Shown here: positions 1 to 9,415 of the stretch, piece by piece
How positions within the stretch are numbered: position 1 is the first letter of the stretch
Layout: every line of letters begins with the position of its first letter
Assembly: GCF_019393635.1 (NCBI RefSeq)
Contig: NC_057862.1
Coordinates: forward strand, 417,367,669 to 417,431,668
Reading direction: 5' to 3'
Origin: Dromiciops gliroides
Taxonomy: Eukaryota > Chordata > Mammalia > Microbiotheria > Microbiotheriidae
DNA: 64,000 bases
Translations under genes and position numbers: made by a program
Notes under the pieces: model-generated
The model's database searches: none
The model's input: only the letters and a program-made list of their open reading frames with translations
What the model was told of the DNA's origin: nothing

Positions 1-829
1 CAGACGGAATACATGAAAGGGATATTTGTAATTTCCCTAATTATCTCTGTCCCTCTCTGAGGCCGTGAATTGCCAGTTCATAATGTTATTACAGCAATAT
101 TGGTAATTGGCACTGGCCACTAGGCAAACATAACAAGGCACGCTCTCCATGTGTTTATTCATGGTCCTCTGCCTTCAAACATGTGCTTTCATGTAAGGAC
201 CTAAGAGTCTCCTTTCTAGTTTGAATATTGGCACAGATTCCCCTGCAGGTTCTTTGGACTAAATAGGTTTGTTTTTTTTGTTTTGTTTTGTTTTTTTTAA
301 AGATGGGGCAGAGGGGCATGTATTTAGGCAAACACAGGCAGTTTGGTAGTAGTGGCCTTTTGGTTCACTTTCACGGTTGAGACTGTGCTAATGATTCCCT
401 GGGGGCAAGTTCCCAGTTTCCAAGACCAAAGGGCACCTGTAGAGGTTAATGCTGATTTTGCAGGTGACAACCAGTCCTGAATATCCCCTGCTGCCTCTGG
501 ACTCATGATTAGAGCAGGCCTTATTGTGCCATGATGCTCCTCCCAGCAGTTTACAAGGACAGATGAAAACAATAAGACACAGGGCTAGGAAAGAAAACCA
601 ACTTTTCACACATCTTCTGCCTTCAATTTTCAGCCATCTCATACAAGAAACAGAACTGGACAGCCATGAAAATGATTTCCATCTGGATTCTGCAGGCATG
701 TGTTCTTTCTGAGCAGGCCCAGTGCTTTGGGTTGTCCCTAGGTACCACTCAGAGCCAGAACCAGTATTGTGCCTGTCCAATGGGTCCTTTGAGGACCAAG
801 CTCTGAGGGGTCTGGCACCCTCCTCTTAT
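1..829. other. Unique non-coding DNA
   Basis: No gene or repeat recognised apart from a T-rich run at 270-300. The overlapping short frames (388-780 minus, 524-712 plus) carry no recognisable domain. Confidence 0.5.
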
Positions 830-1000
830 TCACAGAATCACTGGCCATATTAAGGAATATCTAGTCCAATCCCCTGGTTTTGCAAATGGAAAAATGAAGC
901 TGAGAACAGTGAAAGAACTTGTCCAAGGTCACATAGCTAGTATGTGGCGAGCTGGAACTTGAACCCAGGTATTCTGACTTCAAGTTCAGTGGGCTTTCCA
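830..1000 (-). repeat. MIR SINE
   Basis: Antisense MIR core: AAATGAAGCTGAG, then CCAAGGTCACATAGCTAG, then TGAACCCAGGTATTC. Confidence 0.7.
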
Positions 1001-1002
1001 TT

Positions 1003-1118
1003 AAATTGTAAGCTCCTTGAAGGCAGGGACTGTATTTGTCTCTTTTTTTATCCCCAGAGTTTAATACAGCGTCTGGAACATAACCAGCACTTAGTAAATG
1101 TTTATTGATTGATCTTTC
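1003..1118 (+). repeat. L2 3' end
   Basis: Classic L2 terminus: GCTCCTTGAAGGCAGGGACTG, then a TTTTTATCCCCAG stretch, then TAAATGTTTATTGATTGAT. Confidence 0.85.
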
Positions 1119-1274
1119 CACTAGACCGTGCTTTATCCCACCTGGCAATCTTCAAGAATGCTTAGGGTTCCCATTGTGGTAACTACTTGGGTCTCTTGGC
1201 TGTCAGAATTGGATACAAACATCAGCTGGCACATGACCTAATCCACAATCACATGGTCATGTGACCGTAGACCT

Positions 1275-1410
1275 GGAGTTGGGACTGCAAAGGCCATCCA
1301 GCCCAACAACTTCATTTTACAGATGAGGAAATGGAGACCCATTTAAATTAAGTGCCCTATTCCAGTGTACAGATAGCAAACATTAGGACCAGGATTCAAA
1401 CTCAGGTTCC
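1275..1410 (-). repeat. MIR SINE, split by the next SINE
   Basis: Antisense MIR (TTTTACAGATGAGGAAATGGAG) that resumes briefly at 1581 after the WSINE1-like insertion. Confidence 0.65.
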
Positions 1411-1567
1411 GGGGGTGGCTAGGTGGCGCAGTGGATAAAGCACCAGCCCTGGATTCAGGAGTACCTGAGTTCAAATCCGGCCTCAGACACTTGACACTTA
1501 CTAGCTGTGTGACCCTGGGCAAGTCACTTAACCCCCATTGCCCTGAAAAAAACAACAAAACAAAAAC
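1411..1567 (+). mobile_element. WSINE1-like tRNA-derived SINE
   Basis: Full-length head to A-rich tail. Flanked by a 13-bp TSD, AAACTCAGGTTCC at 1398-1410 and AAACTCGGGTTCC at 1568-1580. Inserted in a MIR. The body shows A/B-box-like tRNA promoter motifs (GGTGGCGCAGTGG, GGGTTCAAATC type). Confidence 0.9.
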
Positions 1568-1589
1568 AAACTCGGGTTCCATGTTTCTA

Positions 1590-2035
1590 CTCTACCATGG
1601 GTATGGGAGAATCTATTTGCCTCCCTCTCTCCACTCAACCTTCCCGTGCTCATTTACTGAGTATGGTGTGTGGGGTCAAAGAGAGTCCCAGGGCAGCTAT
1701 ACTGAACCAAGCCATGGCCACTTAGCTGAATCCCTTTCTTTCATCAAATGTAAGCTCAAATGGTACTTCTTTCATGAAGCCTTCCCCAAATACTCCTAGT
1801 CCTCAGTGCTCTTTCCTTCCCAGAGTTACAATGAAAGGCAAGTTATGTTTAAAGTGTTCTGTGAACCTTAGAGCACTAGATAATACCTTCTATTTTTATT
1901 GTCACTTCGGGGCATTAGATTCTCACAGAGGCTCTGCCAAATGACAGTTTGGGGTATACAGAATCAATGCTCCAGGAGTTGGAAGGGGAGACTACCTCTC
2001 AAGTAGACTGGGAACCATTTGAGGGCAAGGACCTT
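1590..2035. other. Unique DNA with a weak L2 fragment
   Basis: 1725-1812 resembles an internal L2 3' region (CTTTCATGAAGCCTTCCCC). Nothing else recognised. Confidence 0.35.
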
Positions 2036-2041
2036 GGTTTT

Positions 2042-2202
2042 TTTTTTTTTCTATTTTTTTTTTTTTGCAGGGCAATGGGGGTTAAGTGACTTGCCCAGGG
2101 TCACACAGCTAGTAAGTGTCAAGTGTCTGAGGCCAGATTTGAACTCAGGTACTCCTGAATCCAGGGCCTGTGCTTTATCGACTGCACCACCTAGCCGCCC
2201 CC
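2042..2202 (-). mobile_element. WSINE1-like SINE
   Basis: Complete minus-strand copy ending CTAGCCGCCCCC. AAGGACCTTG flanks both ends (about 2028 and 2203). Confidence 0.9.
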
Positions 2203-2324
2203 AAGGACCTTGTTTTTTAACTTCTTCCTCCCACAAAGAGTAACTAAGCAAAAGATCCAGTACATAGAATAAGTTTGTTGATTAGATGGATGGGTGAATG
2301 GATGGTAGTTTGATTGGAAGGTGG

Positions 2325-2580
2325 GAAGGAAACAAGGATTTATTAAATACCTGTGTGCCAGGCACTCTGCCAAGCACTTTATAAGTATTATTCGATCCTT
2401 CCCCAAACTCTGGGAGACAGACGCTATTATAAACCTCATTTTACAGTTGAGCAAACTGAGGAAGACAAAGGTTAGGTGACTTGCCCTGGGTTACATAGGT
2501 AGTTAAGTGTCTGGGGCTGGATTTGAATTCAGGTGTTACTGACTCTAGGCTCCATGTTCTATCCAATGCATCTCCTACTT
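2325..2580 (-). repeat. MIR-type SINE
   Basis: Long antisense MIR: GCCAGGCACTCTGCCAAGCACTTTATAAG, then CATTTTACAGTTGAGCAAACTGAGG, then GGTGACTTGCCCTGGGTTACAT. Confidence 0.7.
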
Positions 2581-3795
2581 GCCTAGCTAGGTAAAGGCTA
2601 AGAAGAAGAGGTCAAGTGACTTTTAGGTGTTTAGGTAATCTTTTCTGGACAGTTGGGACTCCCCCTCCCTGAAAAGAGATAGGGGAATGGGATATGGAGG
2701 AAACATAAGGCAGAAAGATCAGAGTTCCTTGAATTGGTCCCCTGAGCATACTCCATTTCAATTCAGAAACCTGTAAGATCCTGGAACAGTCTAGTACCAA
2801 ATGGTGCAAACTTCACATTGGGGGTGCCCAACATGCTTTCCTGCCACTCTCGATAAATACTTTGCCTGGTGAGAACTCAGTACTCCAGGTGCCAAAGCGT
2901 TACCCAACTCTTCCTCCTGGAGGCCCCGAAAGAGTGAGCTCACCTCACTGGAGTGAGTAGTTGATTCTTGGGAGCCTGGTCCTCAGACTGACTCACAGGC
3001 TACTCCCTCAGAGGATGGACCCTGCCCGTCATCTTCAGCTTGACTCATCCCAACTCAATCAGGCTCTCTCACTCTAATTTGTTTATGAAGGGGGTCATTC
3101 ATTTACTCATTCATTCAGCTGAGAATCTAGGCACCGTTTAGACAGGATCAGGGAAGCTGAGAGACCTGAACCAGGTCACAGAGCAGGTTTTTGGCAGAGC
3201 CAAGAAGATAAATACCCTCAAGAGTGGAAACAAGGACTCAACCCTTAGGGGACCAGACCTTTGGGTCAAAGCAGTTGATATCACTACTGTAAAAGGAAGG
3301 TACAAAATATTCAGCTGGGGAAAACCCAATAGGTAGAGGGATCATGTGTTTACACATTTCCAAGGCATCTAGTCAGTTGTGGCAGTCACCATGCTGGATT
3401 GTACCAGCAAAAACTTAAGAACAGCAGAGGTCATTATCATGGGAACTTCATCCTTATTGAACAATGATTCCCAAACTTGGTTTGGCAATTTCAACTGTGA
3501 TTCACATATACACACACAAAATGACTTTTGCCAGGTTGAACATTAATTCATTAATTTTAATATTGAATTTATGACAGTGAATGTTGTGTTGGGGTGTTGG
3601 AATGAGAAGAAGAAAACCACAGAAGGGAACCAAAAATAATATATCACCATTTCTAAAGGATAAAGGATAAAATGAACAATTTACACCCTTATATCACAGA
3701 TATGAACATCTGAACCAGTCAGTGTGAGTGTCAGTGTGGTTCTAGTTACTAGATAAAGGCCTAATTGCCACATGCTATTTTTCTGTGCAGATGAA
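2581..3795. other. Unique non-coding DNA
   Basis: No gene or repeat recognised. 3094-3120 has short ATTCATT repeats. Confidence 0.4.
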
Positions 3796-3799
3796 GGAC

Positions 3800-3945
3800 C
3801 ATAGAATTATCAGCTTAGAAAGAAAATCTCTTCATTTTTCCAGATGAAGAAACTGAGGTTTGAGTGAACTTACCCAAAGTCACAAAAAGTAATAAGTGAA
3901 AGATTGAGAATTTGGGCTCAGGTCCTCTGATCCTACAAATCTGAA
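3800..3945 (-). repeat. MIR SINE
   Basis: Antisense MIR core CCAGATGAAGAAACTGAGG followed by a degraded CCCAAAGTCACA. Confidence 0.6.
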
Positions 3946-4450
3946 GAAAAATGAGCCTCACAATGTAGTTGGACTGGGGTGTCTTGCTTGTCTGCTAACA
4001 CCGATGTTCCTCTCTGGTGAGTGAAGCCCCACTGAGCACCAAGCTCTCCTTTCCCTTTGGGATGAATTCCCACACATTTGGGGAAATGCTGCCTTCCTAT
4101 CTCTATAAACGGAGCGCCAGCGGAGATGCTCATCTAGGCTCTGACACATTTTGGGCACAGTGCCATGGCCTGGTGCTTGGTGTTGGCTGGGTTGGCTCCT
4201 CTCCATGACTCACGGCAACTTCTCCAGGGTGACAGCTTGTCAGGTTCTCATTGTGTTCCCTCTCTTTCTCAATTGTCAGATACTAAAGCTGAAAATTCAG
4301 ATGGAAGATCTCTACAAACAGATGATGTCAGGGACTGATAAACTTAGGAAATTGCTTATGGTGGGGTAGGGGAGATAACTTAACCCTGTTCAGGCCTGAA
4401 GGTTTTTCAGTGTAATTCTCCACCTTTTGTTACACTTCAGCTGCAGACAG
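3946..4450. other. Unique non-coding DNA
   Basis: No repeat recognised. A TGACTCA AP-1/MARE-type core near 4206 sits in otherwise unremarkable DNA. Confidence 0.35.
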
Positions 4451-4650
4451 GTTGCTGTTGTGGAAAGAGCACTCACTGTGCTTGGAGTGAGAAGACCTGA
4501 ATCTGGATCTAGGCTCTGCCAGGTCACTTAAGAGCTCAGAGCCTCAGTTTCCTTATTTGTATGATGAGAATAGTACTTGTGCTTCCTACTTCATAGGGTT
4601 GTTAATAGGAGAACACTTTGAGAACTGTAAAATCTGAAAAAAGTTGAAAT
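4450..4650 (+). repeat. MIR SINE
   Basis: Sense MIR: GTGGAAAGAGCACTCACTG, then CTCAGTTTCCTTATTTGTATGATGAG. Confidence 0.75.
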
Positions 4651-4797
4651 GTTAGCTACTAAAGCATTTTATACGTTATCTCACCTGAGCCTTTAGACAT
4701 TCCACTCACACATACATACATGGATGCTTCCACATGAACACATTCATGCACTCAACAGTCTTTTCGAGTTGGAAGGGACCTTAGAGACTCTCTACTC

Positions 4798-5013
4798 CAG
4801 AGGTGTCAAACATGATGGGCAGCATGTGCCAGCAACACTCCAGAGCACCCCCAAATCAGATTGGAATGTAAGTGGGAAAAATTTAACAAAATAAATTAAA
4901 ATATAATTCAACATAGATAATGTTACTATGTGGTTTTCTAAGTCAAGGTGTACTTGTAGGGATCCTTATATATGGTTTAGTGGCCCCATTTCTATTTGAG
5001 TTTTACAGCACTG
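4798..5013. mobile_element. Non-autonomous hAT-like DNA transposon inside a MIR
   Basis: Begins CAGAGGTGTCAAAC and ends with a degenerate inverted copy (GAGTTTTACAGCACTG), with an AT-rich middle. The interrupted MIR resumes with TAGTCCAATC. Flanks CTACTCCA and TTAGTCCA could be a decayed 8-bp duplication. I recall many copies of this type in marsupials; the family name is not certain. Confidence 0.5.
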
Positions 5014-5150
5014 AGTTAGTCCAATCTATTCACTTTACAAGCAAGAAAATTGAGGTTTAGAAGCTAAAGGGACTTGCTTAAGGTCACATAGGTGACAAGT
5101 AGCAGAGCTAGGATTCATACCGATGTCCTCTGATGCAGTGTTCATTCCAC
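5014..5150 (-). repeat. MIR SINE (right part of interrupted copy)
   Basis: GAAAATTGAGGTTTAGAAGC, then AAGGTCACATAGGTGACAAG. The left part lies at about 4762-4797. Confidence 0.7.
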
Positions 5151-5154
5151 TATT

Positions 5155-5560
5155 CATTCATTCAACACACGTTTATTAAGTCCTTACTAGGTAGCAGACA
5201 CAAGGGAAGATACAAAGATAAATAAAACATGGTTCCCATCTTTAAAGAAATCAGAATCTAGTAGGAATGATAAGGCAGATATATGGGCAGATATAAGGCA
5301 GATATAAGGCAGAATGATAAGGAATGATACAGATAAACAAAATGCAAATCAGAATACCATAAATGCCTAACAGGAATATGAAGGTCTGTAAAGATCAAAG
5401 AAAGGAGGGCTTATTTTCATCTGGAAGCATCAGGGAAGGCTTCTTGGAGAAAGTCTCATTTGAGCTGGACCTGGAAGGATGGATAGGAACAAGGGGAGAT
5501 GGAAAAGTAGGAAGGATTTGGGAAAGTAAAAGGGGCATTCTATGAACAAAGGCAAAGCAT
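5155..5560 (-). repeat. L2 3' region, antisense
   Basis: Reverse complement of the L2 terminus (CGTTTATTAAGTCCTTACTAGG, then GATACAAAGATAAATAAAAC) followed by the antisense of the C-terminal ORF2 part (AGGGAAGGCTTCTTGGAGAA). Confidence 0.7.
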
Positions 5561-5658
5561 GGGTTCGATAACCTAATTTTCCTGACCACAGTTGTGAAGG
5601 GAAAATAGTATTCATATGTTACATTTAGAAAGGAGAAAGGTGTTTTAAAAATATATAT

Positions 5659-5797
5659 ATTGGGGGTGGCTAGGTGGCGCAGTGGATAAAACACTGGCCC
5701 TGGATTCAGGAGTACCTGAGTTCAAATACTGCCTCAGACACTTAACACTTACTAGCTGTGTGACCCTAGGCAAGTCACTTAACCCCCATTGCCCCAC
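5659..5797 (+). mobile_element. WSINE1-like SINE
   Basis: Full copy. An AATATATATATT-type duplication on both sides (5646-5659 and 5798-5812). Confidence 0.88.
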
Positions 5798-5812
5798 AAA
5801 TATATATATATT

Positions 5813-6265
5813 CTTTGTTTTATGGAATGGCTTTCTGGGAGAGAAGGGCAGAAATTTAGGAGAAATTTAGGCATATAAAAACAAAAGATAACATTAAAAA
5901 AAAAGATAGCCTACTTTGTTCAAGGCCCAACTTGAATCCAAAAAAGGGGGTAAAGGGATGGGGAAATTTAATACAATACAGTGTAGCTATTAAAGAGGGG
6001 GAGGGAAGGAGGAAGGTGTTTATATGCATGTCTTCTTTTCCCTCCTCTTTCTCCTCTCTTCCTAGCAGAAGGAAAATTGCACTGAACATTGGGAAGCTGG
6101 TGGTACCCATTGTACCGTTCCCAAATAGTAGAAGCTCATTGCAGAATCCTAACTAGAAATTTTTGTGCTGAGGGTAAGCATTACAAACTGTGCCAGGGCA
6201 AAAGCATTGCACAATGAGCCTTCATTTGGGCAGGTCAGAGAAGCCACTGCTGGCAAGACTTCCTA
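5813..6265. other. Unique non-coding DNA
   Basis: No gene or repeat recognised; AG-rich stretch at 5996-6018. Confidence 0.35.
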
Positions 6266-6267
6266 AT

Positions 6268-6403
6268 TTATTTATTTATTTATTTTTGCGGGGCAATGAG
6301 GGTTAAGTGACTTTCCCAGGGTCACCCAGCTAGTAAGTGTCAAGTGTCTGAGGCCGGATTTGAACTCAGGTCTTCCTGAATCCAGGGCCGGTGCTTCATC
6401 CAA
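6268..6403 (-). mobile_element. WSINE1-like SINE, head truncated
   Basis: Minus-strand copy with a (TTTA)n tail that lacks the terminal CTAGCTGCCCC part. Flanks share GACTTCCTA / GGCTTCCTA. Confidence 0.85.
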
Positions 6404-6559
6404 GGCTTCCTATTTTAACAATCATTCTGGGGAATTGCTGCTAAGCTCTGTTTTTGCCACACTGAAAGATTGTAATTACTTTCAGCACCCTCTAAATGTG
6501 GTCCTCTGCTTCAAAGGTCCCAACTGCCTTGCCCTAGTTATGGCTCTGACTAATTATAA

Positions 6560-6650
6560 AATCACAGGACTAGAAGGGGTCTCAGAGATCATCTAGTCCA
6601 ACCTCCTTATTTTATAGATGAAGAAGAGGTCAAGTGACTTGCCCAAGACC
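6560..6650 (-). repeat. MIR SINE fragment
   Basis: GGACTAGAAGGGGTCTCAGAG, then GAAGAGGTCAAGTGACTTGCCC. Confidence 0.65.
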
Positions 6651-6714
6651 ACAAAAATGCTACCTACCTCACAGGGTTGTAGGGATACACTTTGCCAAAC
6701 TTTTTAAAGGTCTC

Positions 6715-6900
6715 AGTGTGATGCAGTAGAAAAAAAAAATCTTTGTATTTGGAGTCAGAGCATCTGGGCTCTAATCGCAGCTCAGGCACCTAGAGCAAGT
6801 CACTTAACCCCTCCTGACCTCAGTTTCCTCATCTGTAAAATGAGGGAGCTAGACTTTATGATCTTTAAGGTTTCTTCCTGTTTGAAATCTAGGATCACAG
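6715..6900 (+). repeat. MIR SINE
   Basis: Sense copy: GTCACTTAACCCCTCC, then CCTCAGTTTCCTCATCTGTAAAATGAGG. Confidence 0.8.
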
Positions 6901-7438
6901 AAACTGTAAAGTGACATATAAATGTGAGCTATTGTGATTATTATGGGATTCCAAGTTCAATAGAAATTTAATGAGTGCTTATTTGGAGAATAAAAATAAT
7001 AGTTTCAATAATGCAGACATGTTAAAATTCTCAGTTATCCTGTCACCCTCCCCCTTTTATTTTTGGCCTGAATGATACGGATAATTTCGCCCAGATTAAG
7101 GCAAACATGTGGATCATTCACACTTACAGGGAAACTCCCCCCTACCCCACCCACACCTCCTTTGCCAGATCAACTTTGGTGGCTGGTCCCCTTTGGGGAG
7201 CCAAGGACACATCATCCTGCATACCTCCTCCTCTGGAGGGAAGAGCAGCAGCTTCCATTTGCATGTCATCTCCCCCTGTCTAGCTCAGATCACTCTCTTT
7301 CAGAACCAAATTGAGGCCAGTACTCTTTCTTCCACATTCGGTTTTTGGTTTGTTTGTTTTTCATGACAAGCTCTCTTTGGGGTTCCCATTTATACAGATT
7401 TAAAATCTGGGGAGTGCTTTCTTAGCAGCAATCTCAGA
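6901..7438. other. Unique non-coding DNA
   Basis: No repeat recognised. Overlapping short plus-strand frames (7072-7366) are not recognisable proteins. Confidence 0.35.
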
Positions 7439-7439
7439 A

Positions 7440-7585
7440 GAAAAGCATTGTGTGATAGCGGATAGAGTGAGAAGTCCTGGGAATCGGGAAGACCCAGGTT
7501 CAAGCCCCGCCTCTGACACATCCTACATGTGTACAGTGTGGACAAGTCACTTAATTTGACTGTTGCCCCTCCCCACCAAATAAAC
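7440..7585 (+). repeat. tRNA-derived SINE, degraded
   Basis: GATAGCGGATAGAGTGAGAAG, then GACCCAGGTTCAAGCCCCGCC, then GACAAGTCACTTAA; a more diverged relative of the young SINEs or a MIR. Confidence 0.55.
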
Positions 7586-7824
7586 AAAACCCCGAAGAAA
7601 AACCCAGTGCAAATTACGCATGAGCTGCCAATCAGAGCTATTTCCACACCGAGAGTTTCCTATACTGGTCTGGCCCAGAAAGAGAGCAAATTCTTTGGGA
7701 TCGACCCGGGCCCTTAACAGGTTTGCAGTGGGTGGGTAGTTAAGCACCTAGCATACCGGTAGAACTAGCCCATAGTGTTATAGGCCCCAAGCAGGAGGTC
7801 AAAGAGAGCCCAAGTACGCTTGGA

Positions 7825-7978
7825 TCATTGACATCGAGATAGAATGGACCTTAGGGAATTATCTAGAAAAAGAAACGGAGACAGAAGAAAGTGGTGACTT
7901 GTTAGCCAGAGCTGTAATTCGAACCCACGTCCTCTGACTCCAAAACCAGCACTCATCCGATTACACCATGCTCTGTTT
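7825..7978 (-). repeat. MIR SINE
   Basis: Antisense MIR: AGAATGGACCTTAGGGAATTAT, then GTGGTGACTTGTTAGCC, then TTCGAACCCACGTCCTC. Confidence 0.6.
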
Positions 7979-8079
7979 TGTGAGGAAGGAAAAACAAAGC
8001 AAAGCAAAACAATACCAAACCTAAAAACAACAAACCAAACCAAATAAACAAAACCAGCCCGATACCCTTCCCTCCTGCC

Positions 8080-8860
8080 GCCTCTCAGGTTAATGCCAAT
8101 TAAGTTGCAGTTAGTATGTGCAACTGCCCTATAAATCAGCAGGGAACGCGCGCTCCCGGACAATCTTAAATAGCAGATTAAAATCCAATTAGCGAGGACT
8201 TTTGGTCTAAACATGCCCGGGATAGGTCTGTTTTAAAGCGTCGCGGCGGGCAACGGAAGGGGAAGGGGGACCTCCGCTCCATCCGTCAGTCCGTCCCTCG
8301 CCACCCGGCTCTGTCTGGGGAGCAGCGACCTGTCGTGCTTAGTCACTGCAATTACTCGCGCAAAATCCAGGAACCAAATAAAATGTGTTTGCAAATTGTA
8401 AATCACTCCAAGCAGCGATGTGAGCCTGGCCATAATCTGGTGTCTAATCTCACTAATAGCTCTTCCTTCCCTGGAGAGACAGAGCACACACATGCGCGGC
8501 CCGTTAACAACACCCAGCCCGGCGTAGTTTCATTGGGCAGGAGGGAAGGAAGGCCTGACCAGGAACTGCGGGGCGAAGGGAGCCCGGCGTGCACGTTGGG
8601 AAGTTTACCATCAATCTCGGTTTCCTCATCAGCCAGACGAGGTGCAGGAATCCCGGGGCGGGGGAGGTGCTCGGTCGGGCTGGAGCCGGGGACGCCTTGT
8701 GCAGCCCCACGACAGCAGGGAAGGCTCACTGGCTGCTCGGCGAGTCAGAAGCGTTCCTTCTGCGGAGGTTCTGCTGTCAAATGCCTCTAGGGAGGAAGGA
8801 GTGAGGGCCTGAGGGTAGGGGTGGGTGGTCGCAGATGAGGACGGAAAGGCCGAATACCTG
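8080..8860. promoter_or_regulatory. Candidate distal enhancer / orphan CpG island downstream of CEBPA
   Basis: A repeat-free block. The left part (8085-8510) is rich in homeodomain-type TAAT/ATTA cores, a FOXA-type TGTTTGC (8386-8392) and an overlapping TTTGCAAAT. The block from 8140 on is CpG-dense (GCGCGC, GCGTCGCGGCGGG, CCCGGGGCGGGGG). It contrasts with its CpG-poor flanks and lies about 11 kb downstream of the CEBPA start. Open frames across it (8335-8790 plus, 8403-8729 minus) show no recognisable protein. Confidence 0.45.
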
Positions 8861-9017
8861 CCACGGGGTTGAGGGAGAAGTTCTAGGGAAGTTTTTGACA
8901 AGATGAGGAGCTGGCGGGGTGTGACATGGAGGCCACCTGGGGGTTGTAGCCTGTGTGGACTTGGGTCAGTGGTGTTTCTCTAGACCAGGGTAGGGATCGC
9001 CCCCCCCCCCCATCTGC

Positions 9018-9088
9018 ATCATCCAGAGCAGTGCCTGATACAGAGTAGGCACTAATGAAATGCTTATTGACAGATCGATTGGCCCCTG
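9018..9088 (+). repeat. L2 3' end fragment
   Basis: GAGCAGTGCCTGATACAGAGTAGGCACTAATGAAATGCTTATTGA. A C run lies just to the left (9001-9011). Confidence 0.65.
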
Positions 9089-9204
9089 TGTTTTCACTCT
9101 CAGGCCGTGTCCCAGGGCAAGGGCCTGAATCAGTCACCTCAGGGAATCACATTTTCCAAAAGGTCTTCCATAATGACTTTGTGGGGCACCCTACCTCTGA
9201 AGCA

Positions 9205-9370
9205 CAGCTATGATGTTTGCTAGCTGTGTGACCTTGGGCAAATTTCTCTGAGACTTCATTTCCTTCTCTGTAAAATGGGGTCAGTAATCCCTGCTCTGCC
9301 TGTCTCATATAAATGTTGTTGAGGAAGAAGTGAGAGACCTAGGATGGGAAAACAATCGGTAAACTGTAAA
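9205..9370 (+). repeat. MIR SINE
   Basis: TAGCTGTGTGACCTTGGGCAAATTTC, then TCTGTAAAATGGGGTCAG. Confidence 0.75.
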
Positions 9371-9394
9371 GTGTCTTACACTTGGAAGGTGTTT

Positions 9395-9415
9395 TAGTGG
9401 TGGTGGTGGTGGTGG
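9395..9415. repeat. (GGT)n microsatellite
   Basis: Seven GGT/TGG units. Confidence 0.9.

Noticed and set aside
1411-1567. tRNA genes in the SINE heads
   Set aside because: The tRNA-like parts belong to SINEs, lack a full cloverleaf and are flanked by retroposon target duplications.
8335-8790. 151-aa plus frame in the CpG block as a new gene
   Set aside because: Composition follows CpG-rich non-coding DNA, with no domain and equally long frames on the other strand (8403-8729). Transcript data could change this.
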